Shown here in pieces: positions 32,793 to 42,165 of a DNA stretch of 64,000 nucleotides; within the stretch, counting starts at the first letter, position 1, and every line of letters begins with the position of its first letter. A model generated the notes under the pieces. The model saw nothing but the letters and a program-made list of their open reading frames with translations. It ran no database searches and was not told the DNA's origin. The DNA is from Phytophthora colocasiae (Eukaryota > Oomycota > Peronosporomycetes > Peronosporales > Peronosporaceae), in the NCBI GenBank assembly GCA_018806915.1, contig JAGKQI010000016.1:310001-374000 (forward strand), given 5' to 3'. A program made the position numbers and the translations under genes.

Positions 32793-32999
32793 AGTGAGGT
32801 TGGATGAGTGAGCTGGAGAGAGGAAATTGAGAAATTAACGAGAGCAGGAGGCAATTCAAAGCTCTCAGGGCAGAAAGAGGTCGGAGGGACTTGACCTGGA
32901 TGTAACTGCTGAGCGGAACGTCGTTCTACAGCTCCGGATGTGAGTGCTTGCCACGCAGTTCAAATCTCCTCATCCTTTTCGAGCGCTATTGGAGTTGGA

Positions 33000-33085
33000 C
33001 GGATTTGTCTACGAACTCCAGTACCATTTTTTGCGGGAACTATGCTCACCAAGATGATGCAGATGAACGCAGACTTTGAACAACG
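33000..33085 (-). pseudogene. Scrap of the LRR membrane protein family
   Basis: The minus strand reads SAFICIILVSIVPA, matching DAFICIIMVIIVPA in the membrane protein at 30306-32389. Only one transmembrane segment is recognisable. It shows that the membrane-protein gene, like its RWP-RK neighbour, was once duplicated here. Confidence 0.5.
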
Positions 33086-33154
33086 TTACTTGTTTTTAGA
33101 CAGTATAAACAGGGTAGAACGACGTAGTACACAAAAGATGTTGGAGGTTGTCCT

Positions 33155-33778
33155 TTACACGTGTGTTGGTTCGTCAAAGCCGTTAGGTCTCGCAAGGCTG
33201 CGAGATGGGAACTGAGGGGCAGTTGGGTAGAAGGAAGCTCCGTAGATTGGGCTTCTGTAGTCGGGGGTCGAATAGAAAGAGCTCGCTCGGTGCTTCTTCA
33301 GTAGCTGAGAAAGCGGTGGTAGCGGTCGTACTATGTTCGAGGTCCTTGACTCAGGAGTGAGGGGGAACTGGGACTTCAGTTGTCTTGGTACATCGCTGAC
33401 CGACGTTGGGGAGCAGTTAACGGCCTTGTTTCTCTCTTGACTCAGTGACAACAGCACCTCTGGGATCCGAAGTGAAGGTGACGTAGGTGTTTCCCTCCGT
33501 CTCTCAGCAGCTTGAACTTTCTGAGCAGCGAGTTTTTCACGACGAAGCTGAGCCTTGTGAGCGCGGTAGGTCCATCGGTAGTTCTTACGGCGACAGATGC
33601 GCTTGAGCGTGATGGAAGCTACACCGAGCATTTCAGCAGCGTCGTCTTGGCGGTAGATGGAATATTCCCTTAGGGTTTCGATGGGGAAGTCGTATACAAC
33701 TCGACTCTTGCGACCAGAGCGTGGAGACTCGCTGTCCGTCATGGGGGACGAGGGCGACGATGGGGTAGTCACGTTCAT
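33155..33778 (-). CDS. RWP-RK domain transcription factor
   Basis: ATG at 33776-33778 gives 207 residues; an upstream in-frame ATG at 33886 would add 36, but the start at MNVTTPSS is shared with the decayed copy at 32792. Counted from the upstream Met, the RWP-RK region spans about 62-108: SRVVYDFPIETLREYS, QDDAAEMLGVASITLKRICR and RWTYR. The usual Trp-Pro of the core is Trp-Thr here (residue 106). RWP-RK proteins are nuclear DNA-binding factors. The remainder is Ser/Pro-rich, ending with YGASFYPTAPQFPS. No other domain is seen. Confidence 0.8.
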   Translation of the reverse strand: MNVTTPSSPSSPMTDSESPRSGRKSRVVYDFPIETLREYSIYRQDDAAEMLGVASITLKRICRRKNYRWTYRAHKAQLRREKLAAQKVQAAERRRETPTSPSLRIPEVLLSLSQERNKAVNCSPTSVSDVPRQLKSQFPLTPESRTSNIVRPLPPLSQLLKKHRASSFYSTPDYRSPIYGASFYPTAPQFPSRSLARPNGFDEPTHV

Positions 33779-34488
33779 AGTGAAGTTCGTGGAGTGAGCT
33801 GAAGAGGAGTAATTGAGAAATGAACAGGAGACGATGAAAGCCTCCAGGCTCGCAAGGGGCGGACCAAGACGACTTGAAGGGGTCACGATTGACCTCTTGA
33901 CATCCAGAGTGAGTTACCGTCGTGAAATTATGGATGCTATTGACCCACCACTGTGAATCATACGGGGCGGAACATCGTTCTACAACTCCGGATGCAAGTG
34001 CTTTCTAAGCAATCCCGACCCACGAATGACAGTGACACGTTCATCTGTCTGCTCGGTCCGACAATGGAGCTCCATCTCTCTGCACCCCTTCGTCGGTGAA
34101 GAGCCACACAGTATAGAGATCGAATCTCCTCTTCTCCTCATCCTTTTCGAGCCGTCGAAGTCTAGGGTCAACATTGGAGTGGGACCAACTGCAGTGGACT
34201 CACCCCATTATTCTCGGTGATGTTTTGAATTCGGGTAAAGGTCTCGAACGGAGCCCATCGATCGGCATCCAGCGTCGCCTTAGTACCACGTCAATAAACT
34301 TCATTGGTGTGGACGGACGGAGCTCTACAAAGCCTGTTAAACGGATGAGCATCAGCTTCAACACCAAAGATATATAAGTTGCATATTGCATAAGAACTTT
34401 TTTAGAATAGAACTCGTAAAAATACCCGATCGAGTTGGAGGCATCCGAGGTCTTGGTCGTTGTGGAAGCCAGTGGAGAAGTGAGCAGA

Positions 34489-35355
34489 ATGTCCCTCACG
34501 CGACGCAATGTGGGCCAAGCGGATGGAACTCGGGAGACTCGAGGCTCGTCCATCTGGGAGGATGAAGCTGACGAATACTGGAAGAAGATGGAGCCGGCTC
34601 AGCGTTGTCGAAGAATCACCAGCTATCTTGGAGGACTTGTGGCCGCTTTGCTGCTCTGTGGTGGCGCGTTCTATGGCGCTCGAACTGCTTTCGATGCGGA
34701 GAATTTGGCAGCATTGAAAGCCAGATTCGCCTTCCCCGTCACTCTAGAAAACATCACTAAAAACGACAACCCCGTGCCAATTGCTGCTGTTCCAGATAGT
34801 ACTCCTAATCCAGTCCCTATTGCGACAACTCCAGTCCCAATTGCCACAGTTGAAGCATCCGGTACAGAGCCAATTGCTACAACTCCAGCTCCAATTGCTA
34901 CAGCTGCAGCGGTTGTAGTTGATCAGGAGAAACTCCGCGGACTTTGTCGCGTGCGTGGCGTACAGTCTCGTTGGCACGAAGAAACGTGCAGGAAGCTCTG
35001 TGTTCGGTAAGTTGGAGAATGGTCAAGTCTTGAATCCTCTAGAAAAAAAATTAACCGGTTGATTCCTGTCTGTGATGCCAGAGATCCGCACAACGCCGCG
35101 TGTATGAACGGATGCACCTACGGGTCCCTCACAGTCACTAAACTCGTGTGTGACAAGATGGAGGCCACGGAGGTCGCCACCGCCTCGAGGTGCCCCGACG
35201 GCGTGAGCTGTATGGAAGCCTGTCGCGCCTACGACGACGAATTGCCCTTCCCAGACCTACGCAACTCGTGCGTCCGTGGCTGCTCCAACATTGTGCCATC
35301 GGCTTGTGCTCGCTCTCTGCAGATTTACCGGGACCTCGTCCAGAGCGAGCAGTAA
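34489..35355 (+). CDS. Single-span membrane protein with Cys-rich C-terminal domain, one intron
   Basis: Two exons, 34489-35006 and 35082-35355, joined by a 75-nt GT-AG intron (GTAAGTTGG ... GATGCCAG). The join keeps the frame and turns KLCV into KLCVRDPHNAACMNGC. The ATG at 34489 is chosen because the open frame before it starts only at a TTG. A basic, acidic cytosolic N-terminus is followed by one membrane span (YLGGLVAALLLCGGAFYGA), a Pro/Ile/Ala repeat stalk (several copies of PVPIA or PAPIAT), then a domain with at least ten Cys in C-x3-C spacing. It is probably a type II membrane or secreted-pathway protein. No family recognised. Confidence 0.75.
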
Positions 35356-35419
35356 AAACTTTATCCACTATTCCATTCTGGAACAATGCACATTTCTCCA
35401 AAAAAAATATAAACTAAAA

Positions 35420-35860
35420 CTTTACTCGTCACCTAAAGTCTGGAGGCTGGTGACGGGCAACTTCAAAGCTTCCGTCGCCTGATTGTACGCATCCCAATTG
35501 TACCCGTGAAGATGTAGTCGCGTTGTGTCGGAAGAGTTACGACCACCATCTCAAATGTGTGGGCTCCGAAGTGGTTTTTTTTTAGGGAGGAGCCGTTTGA
35601 TGGGGAAAAATTCACCAACAAAGTCTCCACTGACGCAGACTGGGGCATCCTAGGGACGTTCCGTCTTTCGCTGGTTAACACAGGGCGATGAACTTTTCGG
35701 CAATGGTGCTGGAGCAGTCCAGACTCGCACCCATCCGATCCATCGAAGTCGCCAAGTGGTGCTGTGTATATCAGTCATGACCTCTCGGTATACAAAGTTC
35801 AAGAGTAACCTCAAATCTGGTGTCATCAATTTCCGCTTCAACATCCCCAGTCTCTTCCAG
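35420..35860 (-). pseudogene. Unidentified decayed coding region, related to 36753-37010
   Basis: Three frames each hold part of a coherent-looking protein: HTFEMVVVTLPTQRDYIF, then after a frame change GYNWDAYNQATEALKLPVTS and LQTLGDE with a stop. FEMVVVTLPTQRDYIF resembles FRVVIPSLHSTEYNLDKIRR in the frame at 36753-37010, and LPVTS resembles LPVTGD there. I do not know the family. The frame breaks suggest a pseudogene, or an intron I did not resolve. Confidence 0.35.
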
Positions 35861-36001
35861 CTACAGTAGTAGTGAGACCCCGTGGTCTCCTACTGTCAAC
35901 ATCCACTGCATCCCAATGCAATGAACGTCCTTCCGACAGCTCATTCCCCAATTTCCCTACTTCGTCTCAAGTGTTTTTTTTTTATTTACTACTCTCCAGC
36001 A

Positions 36002-36508
36002 ATGGCAAAAGCCAACGTCATGCCTTCAACACCAGTCAAGAAGACGAAAACCAATCGTAAACGTTCGTCCCCTAAAATTCAACCCCCGGCCGACAAGAAG
36101 ACGCGCAAAAGTCGACTCCAATACAAATTCACCAAGGAATTCCTCTCGCAATACTTCCACGTCTCCCAGAGAGCAGCCTCTGACCTGTTGGACGTCTCCG
36201 TCATCACTGTCAAGCGCTGCTGCAAACGCGAAGGATTCAAGTGGCCCTACCGAGCGAACAAGTACCGACTCGCGAAGGAGGCCAAGGAGAGGGCGAAACG
36301 GGAGGAAAAGCCGAAACAGCAATGGACGGACAAGGCGATCGCGTTTCACCAGTTGCCACTTGACTGTCTCAAGGAGGCGGACAACGAAGAGATCGAGAGT
36401 GAGTGCTTGACTGATACGGAGAGCGTTGAAGAGGAGCAGGAGAAGCAGAATGCGTGTGTCAGCTTGGTCATGCTCATGAAAGCGGTTAGTCCGTGTATGG
36501 GGGTCTAG
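36002..36508 (+). CDS. RWP-RK domain transcription factor
   Basis: 168 residues from ATG 36002, which follows a pyrimidine/T-rich leader (35975-35990). Basic N-terminus, RWP-RK region at about 36-85 with RKSRLQYKFTKEFLSQYFHV, then SVITVKRCCKREGFKWPYR, followed by a Lys/Arg/Glu-rich helix. The C-terminus has FHQLPLDCLKEAD, which resembles FARLPLDCMDC of the factors in the palindrome (42166, 47221), so the LPLDC motif looks like a conserved feature of this subgroup. It is one of several RWP-RK genes in the window. Expected to act in the nucleus; targets unknown. Confidence 0.85.
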   Translation: MAKANVMPSTPVKKTKTNRKRSSPKIQPPADKKTRKSRLQYKFTKEFLSQYFHVSQRAASDLLDVSVITVKRCCKREGFKWPYRANKYRLAKEAKERAKREEKPKQQWTDKAIAFHQLPLDCLKEADNEEIESECLTDTESVEEEQEKQNACVSLVMLMKAVSPCMGV

Positions 36509-36752
36509 CGTAAGATTCAGCTTTAAGAAAGGCTGGTACAAGAAGCCCCTCGGGTTGAGGATCAAAGACTTAACTTGCAGTGAAATGCACTTGAGTAATA
36601 GCGATTATATAATATATTCCTTGGTACGGTATTCAGTGTTGATTCCAGAAACAATTAGTCAGAAGTTTGTAACTTCTCGTTCAGATTTTTTTTACTTGTA
36701 TACGGATTTCCAGCTCCAGTCTCCCACTGCGTGCTGAGAAACCAGCAGCAGT
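36509..36752. other. Intergenic, nothing recognised
   Basis: AT-rich DNA between the RWP-RK gene and the next uncertain frame. A T-run at 36687-36694 is the only visible feature. Confidence 0.4.
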
Positions 36753-37010
36753 TTAATGTGGAGCTTCACTGTGATTCATCCACAAGTTGCATCTTCGAAT
36801 TTTATCCAGATTATACTCGGTCGAATGTAGGGAAGGAATAACCACCCGAAAAGAGTCGGCGGGATCCGCTAGATTCGTGTTAAACCACAGCCAATTCGCT
36901 GGATAGATCTCGTATCTCGCCACAAAATCAAGATCTCCGGTGACTGGCAACGTCCGAAATTGGCCGCATCCTCCATTTTCACTCCTCAACTTGTCCACTT
37001 CGCAGCACAT
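36753..37010 (-). CDS. Unidentified small frame, relative of 35420-35860
   Basis: 85 codons with CGQFRTLPVTGDLDFVARYE, IYPANWLWFNTNLADPADSF and RVVIPSLHSTEYNLDKIRRC. The composition looks protein-like, and it shares a motif with the decayed region at 35420-35860, which argues against chance. It may be a fragment of a longer gene. It is divergent to the gene at 37027, with 16 bp between the starts, which is tight for two real genes. No function proposed. Confidence 0.35.
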   Translation of the reverse strand: MCCEVDKLRSENGGCGQFRTLPVTGDLDFVARYEIYPANWLWFNTNLADPADSFRVVIPSLHSTEYNLDKIRRCNLWMNHSEAPH

Positions 37011-37026
37011 CTATTCGACTATCAAA

Positions 37027-37443
37027 ATGCCCCACTACTTCGTCATCGACGCTCGTTTCAGCCTCAGTACAGAACCCACCTATCCCCCAAGCAGCCGTCA
37101 CATCCACGTCTGCGACCTTCAAGAGCCATTCATCAAGTCTCGACGTGGTAAAATGCCTCGAGCCCGTAGTGGCTCCATCTCCATCGCGTCACTCAGTAAC
37201 TTCCCGCCATCCCCAGTCAACCGATTGGCTCAATCTGTCGGCCCTGAACGCCTTCAACCCACGAGAGAAAACGTCTGGAGTCGACACACTACGCCTGCCA
37301 TGTCAACGCGACGTGAAAACTGCTTCTTCACTGATTCCCCGGACTTGTACGCTGCGAAATCGAACCGAAGAAGCGTATGGCGTCGATTCACCGAGAACGT
37401 CGACAAGTGCGTGTTCCGAGTCGTCAGCAAGTTCTACAGGTGA
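37027..37443 (+). CDS. Small uncharacterised Ser/Arg-rich protein
   Basis: 138 residues starting MPHYFVIDARFSLS. Basic and Ser-rich, with PRARSGSISIASLSNFPPSP and a C-terminal RRFTENVDKCVFRVVSKFYR. No signal peptide, membrane span or known domain. The clustered Ser near Arg/Pro would suit phosphorylation, but that is inference. It ends 151 bp before the end of the hAT-derived gene, which is convergent with it. Confidence 0.5.
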   Translation: MPHYFVIDARFSLSTEPTYPPSSRHIHVCDLQEPFIKSRRGKMPRARSGSISIASLSNFPPSPVNRLAQSVGPERLQPTRENVWSRHTTPAMSTRRENCFFTDSPDLYAAKSNRRSVWRRFTENVDKCVFRVVSKFYR

Positions 37444-37593
37444 ACCGTTCATAGTCTTTTGTGTGCTTTTCTGTAGCTAGTGCAGTGTGTAGTTCCCCCA
37501 TTTTCCAGCTCAATGGTAGGCGGAAGTTGAGGGTTGTCGATATTTAACTTGTCAGTCAACAAATTGTCCATTTTCAACGTTTCAATTTCTTCA

Positions 37594-40500
37594 TCACACG
37601 CCGATACGCTCCATTTCAGGGATCCGAGAGACGCTGCGGCAGAAAAGCACTTGAGCAGCCACTTCAATGTCCAGTCGAGCTTTCTTCTCTCGCATCAGTT
37701 GGCCATAATTCGTGAAGGCTTCCTGAAATGGGGTCGACACTGCACTGATACACAAGTACTTCTTCGCCAGGCGTGCTAATGACGGGAACAATCGCTGGTA
37801 GCGACTCCACCATTCGAGAGGATCGTGCTCGGTCTCATCTGTGGCTGGTAAAGATGGCGAGTCCAAATACTGTTGAACCTGCGTCTTCAGCTTATCCAGC
37901 TCAGTCGCAGGTTCGTCAAGAGGGAAAAACTCGTGGAGTAAAGCTGCTGTCTTCTTGTTGGCGAGGGAAGCACTTGCCACGGGAATTTTGGCACTTTGAT
38001 CGAGTTTCTTCTGTTCTTCAGTTGAGTTTTCCCCAGTCACTGGGTCATGATGCTGAACATCGACACTGTCGTCCTTGTCGTTTACACCTAGAAGAAGGTA
38101 GAGTGATTCCACTAGTCGTTCCTTCTCGACAGCTTCCAGGAACGGTAACGACTTGAAGCGTGGATCCAATAGACACGCCAAGTACGGAGACGATGGAGCG
38201 TCTCCGGAAGAACAGAGATCCATATTCAGGTTATTGACGATGGTATGACGAACTGAAGCCACGAGGGGGTCCGTTACCCACGTGACAGCATCAGCGAGAT
38301 GCTTCTTCAGTGAGTGTAGAAGCGGATAGACGATCGACAAACCAGGATACGCCAGTGGAGACACATGCACTAGCCCTTCAACGGGCTCCAGCAGTCGAGC
38401 CAGTTGTTTGAGCGACGCCCACTCCTCTGGAGACAGCTCGCAGCACACGAAGCGAAGCTGCATTGGACGTCGAGCTGGATTAGTGTCACTTTCCAGTCCT
38501 GTTTTGTATTGCAACAGCATCAGCTCCAGTTCGACAATGCGGCACATCATCTGCGTCGTTGAGTTCCAGCGATCATCAAAGTCGCAGATCACAGGCAGAG
38601 CCTCACCACTGCTGGGATTTGAGCCTGAGGTCGGTGGTATCGTGCTGGCATTTTCAGACTGGGAACCTCCATCATCCGCTGTTGTATCCGTATTCTGGCC
38701 TTCCTTGTTACCGTCAAGCTCGTCTCCCAACGTAGCATTTCCACCCTCCGCAATGCTCACACTGACCCCATCTGCTGTAGCCACAATGGATGCTGTTTGA
38801 GCGGATGCAGAGGCAGCAGAGGCCTCTTCACCCATACTGCGCTGAAGAGCGAGGAAAATCTGGTACTCGGATGGATTCTGGATGAAGTACGAAACGTAGT
38901 TCCTGCACCTGCGAGTGAGGTCTGCACACTCGCGCAACCCACCAGCCACAGCGCCTTCCAGCTCCTCCGCAAAGCATCGAACAACAGCCAAACCCGGGTA
39001 CTCGCTGTGAATTGTGGTTGCCTCAGCTTCTGCTTCTGCCTGAGCTTGTGCAACAGTCTGAGAGCTGTCACCCTCCTCTTCTTGCACTGTACTGGTCGTC
39101 AGCGTGTGTGGACGCATCGTGAGCGCTGCCACCTTGGAAGACGGGATCTCCCACTTATCCATGACGTCTCGAAGCAGCGCAATGGTGTTAACACGCTCGT
39201 CCAGAGGCAACACATACACTTCCAGCACGCAGTCCCTACGTCGAAAGCCTCGGGAGATCCAGTGTCCACTCACAGTGAGCACATTCTGTCCAAAAGCCGA
39301 TGTCCAATTGTTCAGCGACAAGCTCAGCACTTCGACATCAGCCATCACCTCCTTCAAGATCTCCCGCTGCGAGTAATACAGATTAGCTAGTGCTAGCTTG
39401 ATCGTGTCCTCAGACGGGAGTTTGGGTACGTTTCCTCCCATTCCTCCGCCAAATCCGTAGCCAAAGTTTAGTCCAGGTGTTGGCCACTCCGTAGATCCTC
39501 CAAAGAGCAGCATACTGAGCTCAGCACCCATGTGAGAGACATCCAAAGGTTCATACTGGGCGATGAGGTACTTTAACAACCGATGTGTTAGGATCTTCTG
39601 GTTGGCAGCACTGTTGACACTGCTAACTCCAGAGCTGTTCCCACTGATACTGGAGCTATGTCGCCTGCCCCTCCCTGTAGTCGACGCCCCCGACAGCGTT
39701 GAATAGTCGAAGAACCTCTGATCCAAGCCCACTCCCGCCATCTCAATACCAGCGTCACTTAACTCAAACCCTGCTGGAAACTGCAACGCTCCTGACGTGT
39801 TGGTCGTCGTACTACCTGGCAACGTCACAAACCCTGCCGGGTCGAACTCTGTACCTGCTACTGTCAATGTATTGGTCGTCTCCGTCTGTTCCGCCAATAG
39901 TTTCCTTCTCTTCGCTGCTGATCCACTTGCTGCTCTTCTTCTGGCCGTCCGAAGCTCCAACAACTGATGTCTCTGCTTGCCTATTGGCTCTCCAGGTGAC
40001 AAAGTACCTATTATCCCTGTATCCGACGGTATTAACGTTGAAACAGCAGTAGAAGCTGGAGGAGGAGACGTGACGGCCTGTAGACGACGGTGAGTGCCTC
40101 GCGGGTACTCATAATCCGCCGCGCATTTCCCAGGTGCGTATTTCTGGTGTTTCTTACGTAAATGCCTGTTCATAGTGCTCGTCCCGCCCGAGTAGGCGAA
40201 GCGCGTGGTCTGGGCGGGACATAAAGTGCAGATAACGAACTTCCCACTCGCGTCCTTGACGAAATAATCCCAGATGAAGCTGGGGAGGACCATGGCCGGC
40301 TCGGTCTTGTCGCTGTTGAGGCGGTTGGAGCGCACGCGGCGACGCCCGAGCGCCTCGAGCGCCACGTCGGCCATGGCGGCGCCATCGTCCACTTCTTCAA
40401 CTGCAACAGCCTTAGAGTGATGGTCACTACTCCCGACAGCTTCGGCTTCAGCTTCAGGCGGTTCGAGCGAGATGAGCTCGTCGGTGTTCATGTCTTTTGA

Positions 40501-40641
40501 CCGCGAAAAGCTTGGAGAATGTATGGCGGCGCGGTTCGGAGATGGAACGGGTGCAGTAGATGGGGAACTAGTGCTACCGACAGCTTGTAAAAGTTCTCGT
40601 TCTTCAATATGATTGGTTTTAATCAATCTTAGTGAATCCAT
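37594..40641 (-). CDS. BED zinc finger / hAT-transposase-derived protein, probably non-catalytic
   Basis: 1015 residues, one intact frame from ATG 40639-40641. A BED-type finger lies at about 121-166 (C138, C141, H160, H165; CTLCPAQTTRFAYSGG then MNRHLRKKH). The hAT core is recognisable by LSLNNWTSAF (usually D-x-WTS), CDFDDRWNSTTQMM, LLEPVEGL, LLDPRFKSLPFL and the C-terminal dimerisation region DPLEWWSRYQRLFPSLARLAKKYL. At the first catalytic position Asn replaces Asp, and the DNA-x-NM and C-x2-H segments are not recognisable (WEIPSSKVAALTMRPHTL, RCFAEELEGAV). No inverted repeats or target copies are evident. It looks like a domesticated hAT protein, possibly a chromatin or DNA-binding factor. 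Confidence 0.8.
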   Translation of the reverse strand: MDSLRLIKTNHIEERELLQAVGSTSSPSTAPVPSPNRAAIHSPSFSRSKDMNTDELISLEPPEAEAEAVGSSDHHSKAVAVEEVDDGAAMADVALEALGRRRVRSNRLNSDKTEPAMVLPSFIWDYFVKDASGKFVICTLCPAQTTRFAYSGGTSTMNRHLRKKHQKYAPGKCAADYEYPRGTHRRLQAVTSPPPASTAVSTLIPSDTGIIGTLSPGEPIGKQRHQLLELRTARRRAASGSAAKRRKLLAEQTETTNTLTVAGTEFDPAGFVTLPGSTTTNTSGALQFPAGFELSDAGIEMAGVGLDQRFFDYSTLSGASTTGRGRRHSSSISGNSSGVSSVNSAANQKILTHRLLKYLIAQYEPLDVSHMGAELSMLLFGGSTEWPTPGLNFGYGFGGGMGGNVPKLPSEDTIKLALANLYYSQREILKEVMADVEVLSLSLNNWTSAFGQNVLTVSGHWISRGFRRRDCVLEVYVLPLDERVNTIALLRDVMDKWEIPSSKVAALTMRPHTLTTSTVQEEEGDSSQTVAQAQAEAEAEATTIHSEYPGLAVVRCFAEELEGAVAGGLRECADLTRRCRNYVSYFIQNPSEYQIFLALQRSMGEEASAASASAQTASIVATADGVSVSIAEGGNATLGDELDGNKEGQNTDTTADDGGSQSENASTIPPTSGSNPSSGEALPVICDFDDRWNSTTQMMCRIVELELMLLQYKTGLESDTNPARRPMQLRFVCCELSPEEWASLKQLARLLEPVEGLVHVSPLAYPGLSIVYPLLHSLKKHLADAVTWVTDPLVASVRHTIVNNLNMDLCSSGDAPSSPYLACLLDPRFKSLPFLEAVEKERLVESLYLLLGVNDKDDSVDVQHHDPVTGENSTEEQKKLDQSAKIPVASASLANKKTAALLHEFFPLDEPATELDKLKTQVQQYLDSPSLPATDETEHDPLEWWSRYQRLFPSLARLAKKYLCISAVSTPFQEAFTNYGQLMREKKARLDIEVAAQVLFCRSVSRIPEMERIGV

Positions 40642-41104
40642 GTGGCATGTGACTACTGTTTCATCCTACATGTATGTACCTTTTGTGAGTTTTGGTATCG
40701 GCCCGCATTAAAATACGTGATGGAGCAGCATCGAAGGAGGCTATCTCCCGTAAGTGTTGTGTATCGCTTGAGAAAGTATTTTCTTTCCTGGCAGAAGAGT
40801 GTTGCCTTCTCATTACGATGTTTGTCGATGATAATTCTAAGACAATGAGAACAAGTATGTGTTATTAATAATACGCTTCTTCTCGATAGGAAATGCCGTT
40901 TTGATATTCTCTTTGGACTTAGAAATCTGTTTGCTACGGCCGTGATCATGGTTGAATTTTTGTCGCAAACCTGAGCCTGTATCGAAGCGATAGTATCTGG
41001 ACATGTGAAAACGAGGAAGTGTTCAAGCTTTATGCTTGGGACTGGTATCTAGACGCCGTTTCCAACACCTTTCCTGCCACAGTGGAGTTCACAAAACGTG
41101 GAGG
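40642..41104. other. Intergenic between the hAT-derived gene and the palindrome
   Basis: About 460 bp with no gene. It holds the 5' region of the hAT-derived gene and ends where the left palindrome arm begins. Confidence 0.5.
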
Positions 41105-41365
41105 TGGCCAATTCAAGCCGGAGTTACTTTCATTGTAACCATTGTTACCTCGCGGTGAGGCTCGACGTGGTTCTCGGTGATGATCACTGTGGAAGCGTTA
41201 CTCTTTTGCAGCGCTAGTTGTGTGCGAGTGCACCGAAAGGAACAGATAATAACAATTTCTGATTGACCCAGGCGCGGGCGAGAAGCTGGGGCAAGCCCGT
41301 AATAGGTTATCTGCCACGACACGGAACTGCTGCCACTTGCGAGTCCCAGACTGGGTGTCGGTGAC

Positions 41366-41842
41366 TCACCGGCGGCGAGTCATATATGTACAAGTAGTCT
41401 GTGACTCAGCAGCAGCAGCAGAAGAAGAAGAAGAAGAACCGCTTCCGTATTTTACAACGCCATGACAGAATAAGCTTGGCTCGTTTGCCTGAGGAGGTGC
41501 TGCCGCGTCTGAAGTTGCCTTTGGAGCCCGTTCGTCGCTCATATATATCATCGCTCCTCCTGGACCAAATATTGAGGCACGAGCGTCGCAGCGACCTCCG
41601 TCTCCCGCACGTTTCGATCGCGCGTCGATCCCTTTATCAAGCGCGAGGCTATCTGTCATCGGCGATGGAGCTGGAATCCATCGCTGGGGTGGAAGAAGAA
41701 GTCGAGGAGGTACAGCTCCGTTCTGCTTCAAGGGCTCTCTAGCAGAGACGACATCCATCTCGACAGTCTCCTCAACACGAAGGTCGCCTGTATCGAGCAG
41801 CATCAACAACGCCTGTCCCCAGAGTTGAGCCTTACGACCCAC
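41366..41842 (-). CDS. Uncharacterised frame in palindrome arm (left copy)
   Basis: 158 codons with VGRKAQLWGQALLMLLDTGD and a C-terminal Ser/Ala run. The upstream frame (41803-42099, YLVCLAACYGFYYCKG...FKWANEVALLGGVFRPI) looks like an N-terminal continuation separated by a frame change, so this may be a broken gene. The opposite strand is also open over the same stretch (41401-41742), so coding strand is uncertain. No known domain. Confidence 0.3.
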   Translation of the reverse strand: MGRKAQLWGQALLMLLDTGDLRVEETVEMDVVSAREPLKQNGAVPPRLLLPPQRWIPAPSPMTDSLALDKGIDARSKRAGDGGRCDARASIFGPGGAMIYMSDERAPKATSDAAAPPQANEPSLFCHGVVKYGSGSSSSSSAAAAESQTTCTYMTRRR

Positions 41843-42165
41843 AAAAAGCCTCGGAGCACTTCGGATCGAGCGCGTGAGTCACCTTTCGCCAGTTTGCAGC
41901 GAGTGGGACTTGCACCGTTCGGAGTCCGAATCGGACGGAAGACGCCACCAAGCAACGCCACCTCATTTGCCCACTTGAACTTGACGCCTTCTTTAGTTGT
42001 GCTGCTGGCGCCTTTGCAGTAGTAGAAACCGTAGCACGCGGCTAGACAAACCAGATATGAAGGGCTCAAGCTGTCGCAATCTATCGGATTGTATTTCATT
42101 CACATGCATCTAACATGAAGCAATAGTACACTACAGGTAGTACGTCACTCAGCTCTAATAGCTTT

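Noticed and set aside
36026..36565. 179-codon minus-strand frame
   Set aside because: Antisense to the RWP-RK gene at 36002-36508, which has a clear domain.
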